Of a stretch of DNA of 19,444 bases, positions 1 through 7,340 are shown piece by piece. This stretch comes from Treponema sp. (GTDB lineage: Bacteria > Spirochaetota > Spirochaetia > Treponematales > Treponemataceae). Within the stretch, counting starts at the first letter, position 1. Every line of letters begins with the position of its first letter. Under the pieces are notes generated by a model. It was not told the DNA's origin, made no database searches, and saw only the letters and a list, made by a program, of their open reading frames with translations. Where the stretch lies: the NCBI GenBank assembly GCA_016282455.1, contig JAEEKM010000269.1:1-19444 (forward strand), written 5' to 3'. Position numbers and translations under genes: made by a program.

Positions 1-1508
1 ATAATGGAACTGAGTTTTGTAATGTCGGTAACAAGCAGTGCATTAAAGAGATTTCCACTTGCGCGGCGGAGCATTTCAAGTTCATCCAGGAACTCTTTCT
101 TGCGGGTAAGGATTTCATCAGTGCTGTCAACTTCAATCTGGCTTACGGTGAACTTCTGTTTTCCTTCCGTGTAATCTTTCATATCCTGATGAATTACATC
201 TGCGGCACTGCGGCCCCCAATGTGGCTTCCGCTCAGAATAATATCGTTACCAAGAGAAGCAATGTCCAGTTCTGTAATGGAACTGAGGTATTCGGCAGTC
301 TGAATGTCGTAGTCTGTTGTAGTGCCGCTTTTTAAAATAAGGGTATCACTCAGGATGCCGCATAAAAGAAGGGCCGCCATATCTTTTGGAATGGACACAC
401 GGTTTTCGCGGTAAAGGTTTGCAATGATTGTTGCCGTAGAACCCACCGGTTTGTTAATAAAAGTGATGGGAGTTTTTGTGCTGAAAGTGCTCACCCTGTG
501 GTGGTCTATAATTTCCTGAATCACATAGTGTTCAATTCCTTCAACTGCCTGCTGGGGTTCATTGTGGTCTACAAGAATTACCTGAATGTTTGCTTCATGC
601 AAAAGGTCACTCTCACGGATAATTCCAATCACTTTGTTTGCATTATCCACAACCGGTAAACAGCGGGAAGGACTCTGTGCAAGAAGGGGACGGATTTTCT
701 GAAGGGTATCTTCTGCACGAACAGGCTGACTTTTTTTGTCTGCCATTGCACTTACGGGAGAAGAATACTCAATGAGCATTGCAGTTGTTGGAGTTGAATC
801 ATGGCTTGAAAGAAGGGAAACGTGATTCTTCTTTGCAAGTTCGTGAAGTTCTTTTTTTACCACATAGTCTTTTGTAATGATGAGGGCCCTGACTCCTGCT
901 TCAATGCACATGCGCTGAATGTCTTCACGGTCACCGCAGATTACCACAATGTTTTCGCTTTTTCTTTCTGCAAGAAGTTTACGAAAACTTTCAATGTCAT
1001 CATCACCAATCATTATGGCACACTTAAAATATGTGTCGGGATCAAACTTTACGAGGGGAGTTGCATTAAGAGTTTTCTCAATAAGGTTGATGCTTGCCAT
1101 GACAATATCTTCCCGCTTGGGGTTTAAGATTTTAAATGTGTTGAGGGCAAAAGCATTGTAGTTCAAAAGTGAAAGATACTTTCCGTCCTTGTCCACCACA
1201 GGAAGAACCGCCGCATTTGTACTTACCATTTTATCTACGGCCTTCCACATGGAAACGTGTTCGTCTACAGTTACATAGTCACTGTTCATGTAGTACTGGG
1301 TTTTGGGAAGAAGATCCGGAATGTATTCAGGGGGGTCAATCTTAAAACGGCGGAAGATGTATTCTGTCTGGGGAGCAAGTTTTCCTGCACGGGCTGCCAC
1401 GTATTCTTCGTGCCCCATAAGCTGCTTGAGCCTTGCGTATGCTGTTGCTGAAACAACTGAGTCTGTGTCCGGGTTTCTGTGCCCGATAATATAAACTTTG
1501 CTGACCAT
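1..1508 (-). CDS. ppaC: Manganese-dependent inorganic pyrophosphatase with CBS-DRTGG-CBS insert (3' end outside window)
   Basis: Family II (DHH) pyrophosphatase hydrolysing PPi to two phosphates in the cytoplasm. I translated the minus strand by hand; the frame is open for 502 codons and leaves the window without a stop. Metal-ligand motifs seen: G-H-R-N-P-D-T-D-S at residues 9-17 (H10, D14, D16), V-D-H-N near 313-316, D-H-H-R at 335-338, and L-S-D-T-L with D388. Between the first motif and V-D-H-N lies a regulatory insert: a CBS domain around 70-125, a DRTGG-like domain with G-D-R-E-D near 192-196, and a second CBS domain around 255-305. In characterised relatives such CBS/DRTGG inserts bind adenine nucleotides and tune activity. 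The DHHA2 lobe begins but its end is missing, perhaps 40 residues by family length. The ATG at 1506-1508 follows GAGG at a suitable distance and a promoter-like sequence. It is divergent from the lipoprotein operon. Confidence 0.93.
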   Translation of the reverse strand, partial: MVSKVYIIGHRNPDTDSVVSATAYARLKQLMGHEEYVAARAGKLAPQTEYIFRRFKIDPPEYIPDLLPKTQYYMNSDYVTVDEHVSMWKAVDKMVSTNAAVLPVVDKDGKYLSLLNYNAFALNTFKILNPKREDIVMASINLIEKTLNATPLVKFDPDTYFKCAIMIGDDDIESFRKLLAERKSENIVVICGDREDIQRMCIEAGVRALIITKDYVVKKELHELAKKNHVSLLSSHDSTPTTAMLIEYSSPVSAMADKKSQPVRAEDTLQKIRPLLAQSPSRCLPVVDNANKVIGIIRESDLLHEANIQVILVDHNEPQQAVEGIEHYVIQEIIDHHRVSTFSTKTPITFINKPVGSTATIIANLYRENRVSIPKDMAALLLCGILSDTLILKSGTTTDYDIQTAEYLSSITELDIASLGNDIILSGSHIGGRSAADVIHQDMKDYTEGKQKFTVSQIEVDSTDEILTRKKEFLDELEMLRRASGNLFNALLVTDITKLSSI

Positions 1509-1530
1509 ATTTTTTTCCTCTATGCAGAAC

Positions 1531-1559
1531 ATTCTACCTGTCTTACCGTTAAAAAACAA
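1531..1559 (-). promoter_or_regulatory. Sigma70-type promoter for the pyrophosphatase gene
   Basis: On the minus strand TTGTTT (1554-1559) is followed after exactly 17 bases by TAGAAT (1531-1536). The -10 lies about 22 bases upstream of the ATG, leaving room for a short leader with GAGG. It sits in the 84-base divergent intergenic region. Sequence match only; the transcription start is inferred. Confidence 0.5.
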
Positions 1560-1592
1560 GTGCATGCAAATAAAATAGACAGGACTTCTTTA

Positions 1593-2765
1593 ATGAAGTA
1601 TAATTCAGACTGGATGTTTACTAAATCGCTGTACTGGATTCTTCCGGCAATATTCCTTACTTTTCTCACTACCTCCTGTACAAACACAAACAGCAGTCAG
1701 TCAGGAGAAGATGACTCAGGCATTCGAAAAAATGTAATTATCTTTTACCCGCCCAATGGTTTAGGCGACAGTTCCTATAACGACAACATCTGCTACGGAG
1801 TTCACAAAACAGAGAATTCTTTTAAAACTCCTCTTCGTGTTACGGACTATTCACCGGACAGCTGGACTCAGTCAAAAAACGACCTTGAGCTTTTTCTAAA
1901 AAAATACGGAGAACTTTACGAAGACGAAGAGCAGAATAAAAGCCTGGCAAAAAAAAATGTGCTTTTTATTTTCTGTGACCAGGATTACATTCCCCTTGTT
2001 GAAAAAGCAAAGGACAGTTTTGAAGAATACGGTTTTCTAGCCCTGTTTTTAGATTCCCCCAAAACAGATCTTTCTTTTGCACGTTCCCTTTACATCTCTA
2101 CTTATGGTGCCAGTTATCTTGCAGGACTTCTTTCCAGAACACTTCTGCCCGGCAATAACCAGAGAGTCTGCCTTCTGCTTGCAAACGAAAATCAGGCTTC
2201 CGTTGTGGATGCATACAATGGTTTTATTGACGGTTTTGAACCAGCTGAAGATGAACGAAAAATCATAAACAAAGTAAATGCCGAAGACTACGAACAGGCT
2301 TACGAAAACAATATTTTTTTTGTAACAAAAACAGACAGCGATGACGATCAGAGCGGCTACAACAGCGAATACACAAACTATGTTAACATTCGCTTTCATG
2401 CTCCTGCAAAACAGTTCTCGCTTTTTTTTCCAATGTGCAGGGGCGGAATAAACGGCTTCTTACGCTACCACAGGGAAACAATCATAGATTCTTTTTACAC
2501 AATCGGTGTAGAAACAGACTGTTCCATTTACACAAGACACGTTCCCTTCTCCCTCGTAAGACACATGGACAGGGCCGCAGAACTTTGTCTTTCTAAATGG
2601 ATAAAAGAAGGAGACCTTCCCCTTTACCAGCAGTTTGGTTTAGAAAGCGGATATGTGAACATTGTTCTTTCTCCGGATTCTACTGAACTTTTAAAAAGTA
2701 CACTGGAAAGCAACATTTCTACCGCAATTGAAAAAGAGAGGCTTTATGACGAAAACTCAAATTAA
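1593..2765 (+). CDS. BMP/PnrA-like periplasmic binding lipoprotein
   Basis: Predicted 390-residue lipoprotein. The N-terminus has a hydrophobic stretch (about residues 11-28) ending in L-T-T-S-C, with C29 as lipid-anchor site in a relaxed spirochaetal lipobox. The mature part resembles the basic membrane protein (BMP/Med/PnrA) type-1 periplasmic binding family: G-L-G-D-S-S-Y-N-D-N soon after the first beta strand, and later G-A-S-Y-L-A-G-L-L followed by a G-F-I-D-G-F-type segment. The best studied spirochaetal relative, PnrA/TmpC, binds purine nucleosides for an ABC importer; the ligand here is unknown and similarity is modest. The frame is open further upstream, but the ATG at 1593 was chosen because AGGA lies 8 bases before it and the signal peptide then starts near the N-terminus; ATG 1614 is an alternative without a clear ribosome site. 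No permease or ATPase gene is adjacent. The 3' end overlaps the next gene by 20 bases, implying co-transcription. Confidence 0.72.
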   Translation: MKYNSDWMFTKSLYWILPAIFLTFLTTSCTNTNSSQSGEDDSGIRKNVIIFYPPNGLGDSSYNDNICYGVHKTENSFKTPLRVTDYSPDSWTQSKNDLELFLKKYGELYEDEEQNKSLAKKNVLFIFCDQDYIPLVEKAKDSFEEYGFLALFLDSPKTDLSFARSLYISTYGASYLAGLLSRTLLPGNNQRVCLLLANENQASVVDAYNGFIDGFEPAEDERKIINKVNAEDYEQAYENNIFFVTKTDSDDDQSGYNSEYTNYVNIRFHAPAKQFSLFFPMCRGGINGFLRYHRETIIDSFYTIGVETDCSIYTRHVPFSLVRHMDRAAELCLSKWIKEGDLPLYQQFGLESGYVNIVLSPDSTELLKSTLESNISTAIEKERLYDENSN

Positions 2766-5025
2766 ACTTTTACTGTTTTTTTTCATAAGTCTTCCTCTTA
2801 TTCTTACCTCCTGCCCAAAACCTTCAGACAGAATAACAGAAGACACTTCCGTCACAAAAAAGATTGCCCTCGTTATTCCCCTTACTGAAGAAAAAGATTT
2901 ACAAAAACACTTTACCAAGACAACGGAATGGTTTCTTTCAAACCTTGAAGAAGCTATGGAAGGACTAAGCACTCCCTTTACCCTTGATATTGAATGGTAT
3001 GATGAAGATACAATCGATCTTGAAACAACTGCAGAAACCCTTGCTTCACGGGATGACATTCTTGCAATAGTGGGACCTTTAACCAGTCCTCACGTTCAGA
3101 TTTTTGCAGAAAAATGCTATAAAACACAAAAAGCACTCATTGTCCCGGATGCCACAAGCGAAACTCTGGCACGCTCCTTTTCTGTAAACCCTGCAAAAAG
3201 TGACAGAAAAAATCCCTTCCTCTGGAGTCTTGCAGAACCGGATATATCTCAGGCAGAAGCCCTCATTTCAAAAATCTCCAGTCACGGCGGAAAATCAATG
3301 GCCCTTATTTCCTGCGCAAACCTGTATGGAGATACCTTTTATGAATGGGTACCTTTTCTTGCAGAAGAAATGGGAATGACCCTTATAAAAAATATACGCT
3401 ACAGTACAGACCCCACAGACGAATATTATTACGAAGATGTTCTTTCACTCGAAGAAGCAGCAGAAAGCGTAGTTGGAAGCGGAGCTGATTATGTAATCTG
3501 TGCCTTGTACTCTGAAGATGATGCGGAAGAAATTTTTAAAGCAAAGGGACAAAACATACTTCCCAGCCTCTTTTTTACAGACACAATGTTTTCAAATGAC
3601 TTCATCAATGTCTGGAAAAAATATGAGACTTCACTTTATCCCGGAGATTATGTAGAAGGAACTACAGTTTATGCCGCACCGGAAACAGGTTTTACGGTAA
3701 CCTATCAGTCAAAGTTCAATGACTACCCTGCCGTTGGAGAAGCACAGTTATACGATGCCCTTCTGCTTGCAGGTTTTGCAATAAAAAAATGCATGGAAGA
3801 TACCCCTGAGACAAAGATAACCAATGCAGAAATAAACGCAGCCTTAAAAGATCTGGTTACCAATTCTTCCCATTCCCTTATTACAAAATGCTGGACTGCA
3901 GAGGGAATGAACAAAATATTTTCAGACCTGGAAAAGGGAGAAAATGTTTCCATAAACGGAGCCAGCGGTTATCTCTTTGTTGACAGGGAAATTCTTACAA
4001 GCCTTTCTTCAAGCGTATACGCTCACTGGACAATTAACAACGACAGATTTGTCATTTACGATTACACTTCTTCTGAAGCAAGCAATCATGTAAACCAGAA
4101 CAAAACTTCCTGGTTCTGGACAAACACTCCGCTAAACGAAGAAGAATATAGTAAAATAATTGAAGAAGGAAACAAGAGTACCGTTACTTACGAAGAATTA
4201 AAAGACCAGCAGGCAGTTCTTGTTGCCGCTTCCAGTGGCTGGATAAATTACAGGCATCAGGCAGATGTTCTCTACCTTTACCAGCTGTTAAAGTCCAAAG
4301 GCTTTACGGATGATAAAATAATCCTCATCATGGAAGACGACATTGCCTACAACAGTCAAAACCTCTACAGGGGGCAGGTGCATTCACGCCTGACAGGAGA
4401 AAATGTTTATCATGACCTTGAGATTGACTACTTTCTGGAGGAACTTACTGCTCAGGATGTAAGCGACATTCTCACCGGTGTAAAAAAAGATGAAGATGGA
4501 ATTCCCGTTCTCAATACAGATAAACACACAAATCTTTTATTGTTCTGGTCAGGACACGGAACAAACGAAGAAGGAAATCCGCTTAAGGGAAAATTCAAGT
4601 GGGCAGGAATGAATAATACAAAAGGTTTTGACACCGCCCTTATGGATAAAACCCTGCAATTAATGGAAGAAAATCAGCGTTACAGAAAACTTCTTCTAAT
4701 TGCAGAAACCTGTTACTCTGCCAGTGTCCTTAATGTAGCAGAAGGAAGATCCGGTGTTCTTGCATTTGCAGCTTCGGGCGGTTCAGAAACTTCCTTTGCA
4801 GATTTATACAGCGTTGAACTAAAAGTATGGCTCACAAACAGATTCTCCCGTGTATTTTTTGATGAGTTTGAAGTGGACAACGGAATAGATTTTTCTGACC
4901 TTTACAAAGAGCTTGTAAAGAAAACCATCGGTTCCCATGTAAAGGTTTTCAACGCAGGAAACTACGGAACATTGAGCAGCGGTTACCCAAGTGAATTTCT
5001 GGTAAATACCACCAGTCAAAGTTGA
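2746..5025 (+). CDS. Lipoprotein fusing a LivK-type binding domain to a C13 (legumain/GPI8-like) cysteine peptidase
   Basis: Predicted 759-residue exported lipoprotein. Residues 1-23 form a signal peptide ending I-L-T-S-C (C23). Residues about 38-475 look like a branched-chain-amino-acid-type (Peripla_BP_6) binding domain, with A-I-V-G-P-L-T-S-P, a V-P-D-A-T-S-E-T-L segment and a late Y-D-A-L-L-L-A-G-F-A-I helix. From about 488 to 705 the sequence matches family C13: W-I-N-Y-R-H-Q-A-D-V, then E-D-D-I-A-Y-N, N-V-Y-H-D-L-E-I-D-Y, L-L-F-W-S-G-H-G-T with candidate catalytic H604, and L-I-A-E-T-C-Y-S-A-S with candidate C656. The order and the roughly 50-residue His-Cys spacing fit legumain and the GPI transamidase subunit GPI8/PIG-K. 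C13 enzymes cleave or transamidate after Asn/Asp; activity here is inferred. ATG 2746 follows AGAGAGG at 4 bases; an in-frame TTG at 2728 is possible. It overlaps the upstream binding-protein gene by 20 bases. Confidence 0.85.
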   Translation: MTKTQIKLLLFFFISLPLILTSCPKPSDRITEDTSVTKKIALVIPLTEEKDLQKHFTKTTEWFLSNLEEAMEGLSTPFTLDIEWYDEDTIDLETTAETLASRDDILAIVGPLTSPHVQIFAEKCYKTQKALIVPDATSETLARSFSVNPAKSDRKNPFLWSLAEPDISQAEALISKISSHGGKSMALISCANLYGDTFYEWVPFLAEEMGMTLIKNIRYSTDPTDEYYYEDVLSLEEAAESVVGSGADYVICALYSEDDAEEIFKAKGQNILPSLFFTDTMFSNDFINVWKKYETSLYPGDYVEGTTVYAAPETGFTVTYQSKFNDYPAVGEAQLYDALLLAGFAIKKCMEDTPETKITNAEINAALKDLVTNSSHSLITKCWTAEGMNKIFSDLEKGENVSINGASGYLFVDREILTSLSSSVYAHWTINNDRFVIYDYTSSEASNHVNQNKTSWFWTNTPLNEEEYSKIIEEGNKSTVTYEELKDQQAVLVAASSGWINYRHQADVLYLYQLLKSKGFTDDKIILIMEDDIAYNSQNLYRGQVHSRLTGENVYHDLEIDYFLEELTAQDVSDILTGVKKDEDGIPVLNTDKHTNLLLFWSGHGTNEEGNPLKGKFKWAGMNNTKGFDTALMDKTLQLMEENQRYRKLLLIAETCYSASVLNVAEGRSGVLAFAASGGSETSFADLYSVELKVWLTNRFSRVFFDEFEVDNGIDFSDLYKELVKKTIGSHVKVFNAGNYGTLSSGYPSEFLVNTTSQS

Positions 5026-5055
5026 ATAAGCAGTTAGAAGCAGTTAAAAGCGCAC

Positions 5056-5084
5056 TTGTAAAAGTAAGCAAATAGGGGTAAAAT
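5056..5084 (+). promoter_or_regulatory. Promoter for the pta operon
   Basis: TTGTAA (5056-5061), a 17-base spacer, then TAAAAT (5079-5084), about 38 bases before the pta ATG. The 97-base gap after the C13 gene has no hairpin with a T-run, so some read-through from the upstream operon is possible. The short direct repeat AGCAGTTA(G/A)A at about 5030-5048 lies just upstream. Confidence 0.5.
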
Positions 5085-5122
5085 AGTTTCCGATAATTTT
5101 TTCTATTATAAGAGGTTTTATC

Positions 5123-6160
5123 ATGGATTTTGTTGAAGAAATGAAGAAAAAAGCAAAGGACTACCAGAACTCACTGGTACTTCCTGAAGGAACAGAAGAA
5201 CGCACAGTTCGTGCCGCCGCAAAAATCGTTGAGGAGAAACTTGCAAAAACAGTTACTCTTCTCGGTAAACCCGAAGAAGTGGCAAAGGTTGCCAAAGAAC
5301 AGGGAGTTTCTCTTGACGGCATAACAGTAATCGACTCCACCACAAGCGAATGGCTGGATGAATTTGGAGAAAAATATTTTGAACTCCGCAAGGGTAAGAT
5401 AAACAAAAAGACTGGCGAAGCAGAAATCCCGGATGCCGCAGCAGGTAAAGCCTTCATGATTAAAGACCCCTTAAGCTTTGGTGCAATGATGATCCGCACT
5501 GGAAAAGCAGACGCCATGGTTTCAGGAGCCCTTTCTGCAACAGCAGACCTTCTCCGCGCAGGACTTAAAGTTATTGGAACAGCCCCCGGAACAAAAACTG
5601 CTTCTTCATGTTTCATCATGGACACCCACGACAAAAACTGGGGTTACGAAGGATACATGGTTTTTGCAGACTGCGCAGTAAACCCCACTCCAAACAGTGA
5701 ACAGCTGGCAGACATTGCAATTGATTCTGCAAAAAGCTGCAAAGACCTTCTTGGCGTTGAACCTGCAGTTGCCATGCTTTCATTCTCTTCAAAAGGAAGC
5801 GGCGGTAAACTCCCAGACGTACTCAAGGTTCAGGAAGCACTTGCACAGGTAAAAGAAAGAGCACCGGAACTTCTTGTAGACGGTGAACTCCAGACAGATG
5901 CAGCCCTCATTCCATCTGTAACTGCAAAAAAAGCCCCAGGGTCACCAATCTGCGGAAAAGTAAACACACTCATCTTCCCAAGCCTTGAAGCAGGAAACAT
6001 CGGTTACAAACTGGTACAGCGTTTTGCCCATGCAGACGCCTTCGGACCAATTCTCCAGGGATTTGCACAGCCAATCAGCGACCTTTCCCGTGGATGCACC
6101 AGCGACGAGATTGTTGTAACAAGCGCAATCACACTGGTTCAGGCAGGAAAGAAAAACTAA
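5123..6160 (+). CDS. pta: Phosphate acetyltransferase (phosphotransacetylase)
   Basis: Cytoplasmic enzyme interconverting acetyl-CoA plus phosphate with acetyl phosphate plus CoA; with acetate kinase it yields ATP during fermentation. The 345-residue length fits the short, single-domain Pta of Gram-positives and spirochaetes, not the long enterobacterial form. Family hallmarks seen: V-L-P-E-G-T-E-E-R-T near residues 19-28, a D-A-M-V-S-G-A segment near 131-137 followed by T-A-D-L-L-R-A, and near the C-terminus N-T-L-I-F-P followed by G-N-I-G-Y-K-L and G-P-I-L-Q-G-F with P-I-S-D-L-S-R-G. The ATG follows AGAGG (5111-5115) at 7 bases. It is first in an apparent operon with the CapA-like and helicase genes. 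No acetate kinase gene is visible in the window. Confidence 0.97.
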   Translation: MDFVEEMKKKAKDYQNSLVLPEGTEERTVRAAAKIVEEKLAKTVTLLGKPEEVAKVAKEQGVSLDGITVIDSTTSEWLDEFGEKYFELRKGKINKKTGEAEIPDAAAGKAFMIKDPLSFGAMMIRTGKADAMVSGALSATADLLRAGLKVIGTAPGTKTASSCFIMDTHDKNWGYEGYMVFADCAVNPTPNSEQLADIAIDSAKSCKDLLGVEPAVAMLSFSSKGSGGKLPDVLKVQEALAQVKERAPELLVDGELQTDAALIPSVTAKKAPGSPICGKVNTLIFPSLEAGNIGYKLVQRFAHADAFGPILQGFAQPISDLSRGCTSDEIVVTSAITLVQAGKKN

Positions 6161-6167
6161 TCTCTCA

Positions 6168-7340
6168 ATGGGAACCCAAAGATGCCGCGCACAAAAAACA
6201 TCACTGCTTCTCATCTTCTCTGTAAGCCTTCTTTGGGTTTCCTGTACCAGCACAGCACCTTCACGCTTTCCTAAACCCACCGCAATAGACAGTTATCAGT
6301 CAGAAAAAGAAAACAGCCTCACCTGTGCCTTTGCAGGAGACATAATGGCTCATGTGGTAAACTTTTCACAGGGAAAATTTGACCTTATCTACAAAGACAT
6401 TGAAGACATACTAAAGGAAAGCGATTTATCTTTTGCAAACTTAGAAGCCCCAGTAGACGATTCCCTGCCCTACTCCGCCTACCCTGAGTTCAACATGCAC
6501 CACGACTACCCGGATGCAGCAATCAAAGCAGGCTTTAACGTCTTTAGTCTTGCAAACAACCACACCAATGACAAAGGAAAAAACAGCATAGCCGCCACAA
6601 AAAAATATTTTGACTCAAAGCAGAATGTTTACTCAAACGGCCTCTGTTCAAAAAAAGGTGAAGAACCCCGCCCCACGCTCATAGAAAAAAACGGCTGGAA
6701 AATTTTATTCCTTGCAGTAACGGAAGTAATGAATTACAGAACAAACACAGACCTCTTTTATTACGTTTCCCCTGCAAAAGAATCCCGCGAAAATTTTTTA
6801 AGGCACATAAGTAAATTAAGAAAAGAAAACCCCTGCGATCTTTTTGTCTTAAGCATACACTGCCATGACGAAGAATACGTAAGAACAATAAACCCCACAC
6901 AGAGAGACTTTTATCTTAAACTCTTAAACTCAGGAGCAGATGTAGTCTGGGCAAACCACCCCCACGTTGCAAAAGGCTGGGAAGTAATCGCAGACGAAAA
7001 CCGTGTTCCAAGAAAAATAATTTTTCATGCACAGGGAAACACCATAAGCGGTCAGAGACAGGAAGTTGAGTTTGACAACCCGGATGCAAAAAGAGCCTAC
7101 ACTGGCGAAGGCTTTATTACACAGGTAACCTTTAAAAAAGATGAGGGAGTAAAAATTGCTCAGGTAAACCCGCATCTAATAACCACCTACATTCTGCCTG
7201 ACTGGCACTTTGTAATAAAAAAACTAAACGACTCCTTTCTTAACGAACTAAAAAAAGAAGGACGAAACACCTGGGCAAAATATCTTTCGGAAAGAAAAAA
7301 ACGAATGGACAAAATAGAAGGAAAACTTATATGGCAATGA
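6168..7340 (+). CDS. CapA-like metallophosphoesterase-fold lipoprotein
   Basis: Predicted 390-residue lipoprotein of the PGA_cap/CapA family, whose members include the poly-gamma-glutamate capsule protein CapA and have a calcineurin-like metallophosphatase fold. A hydrophobic segment at 12-25 ends L-L-W-V-S-C (C26). Metal-site-like motifs follow in the family order: F-A-G-D-I-M-A-H near 55-62, F-A-N-L-E-A-P at 89-95, A-N-N-H-T-N-D at 129-135, S-I-H-C-H-D at 229-234 and A-N-H-P-H-V at 262-267. It is probably periplasmic or surface exposed; the substrate is unknown and no other capsule genes are nearby, so a capsule role should not be assumed. The start is 7 bases after the pta stop and lacks a good ribosome site at normal distance, suggesting translational coupling to pta. 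Its end overlaps the helicase gene by 10 bases. Confidence 0.88.
   Translation: MGTQRCRAQKTSLLLIFSVSLLWVSCTSTAPSRFPKPTAIDSYQSEKENSLTCAFAGDIMAHVVNFSQGKFDLIYKDIEDILKESDLSFANLEAPVDDSLPYSAYPEFNMHHDYPDAAIKAGFNVFSLANNHTNDKGKNSIAATKKYFDSKQNVYSNGLCSKKGEEPRPTLIEKNGWKILFLAVTEVMNYRTNTDLFYYVSPAKESRENFLRHISKLRKENPCDLFVLSIHCHDEEYVRTINPTQRDFYLKLLNSGADVVWANHPHVAKGWEVIADENRVPRKIIFHAQGNTISGQRQEVEFDNPDAKRAYTGEGFITQVTFKKDEGVKIAQVNPHLITTYILPDWHFVIKKLNDSFLNELKKEGRNTWAKYLSERKKRMDKIEGKLIWQ

Noticed and set aside
822..1451. Rightward open frames inside the pyrophosphatase region
   Set aside because: They lie opposite the pyrophosphatase frame, which has full family motifs; their translations show no domain and no ribosome sites.
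2728..2745. TTG start extending the C13 fusion protein by six residues
   Set aside because: ATG 2746 has AGAGAGG just upstream and gives a normal short signal peptide; the TTG has no better site. Kept only as an alternative.
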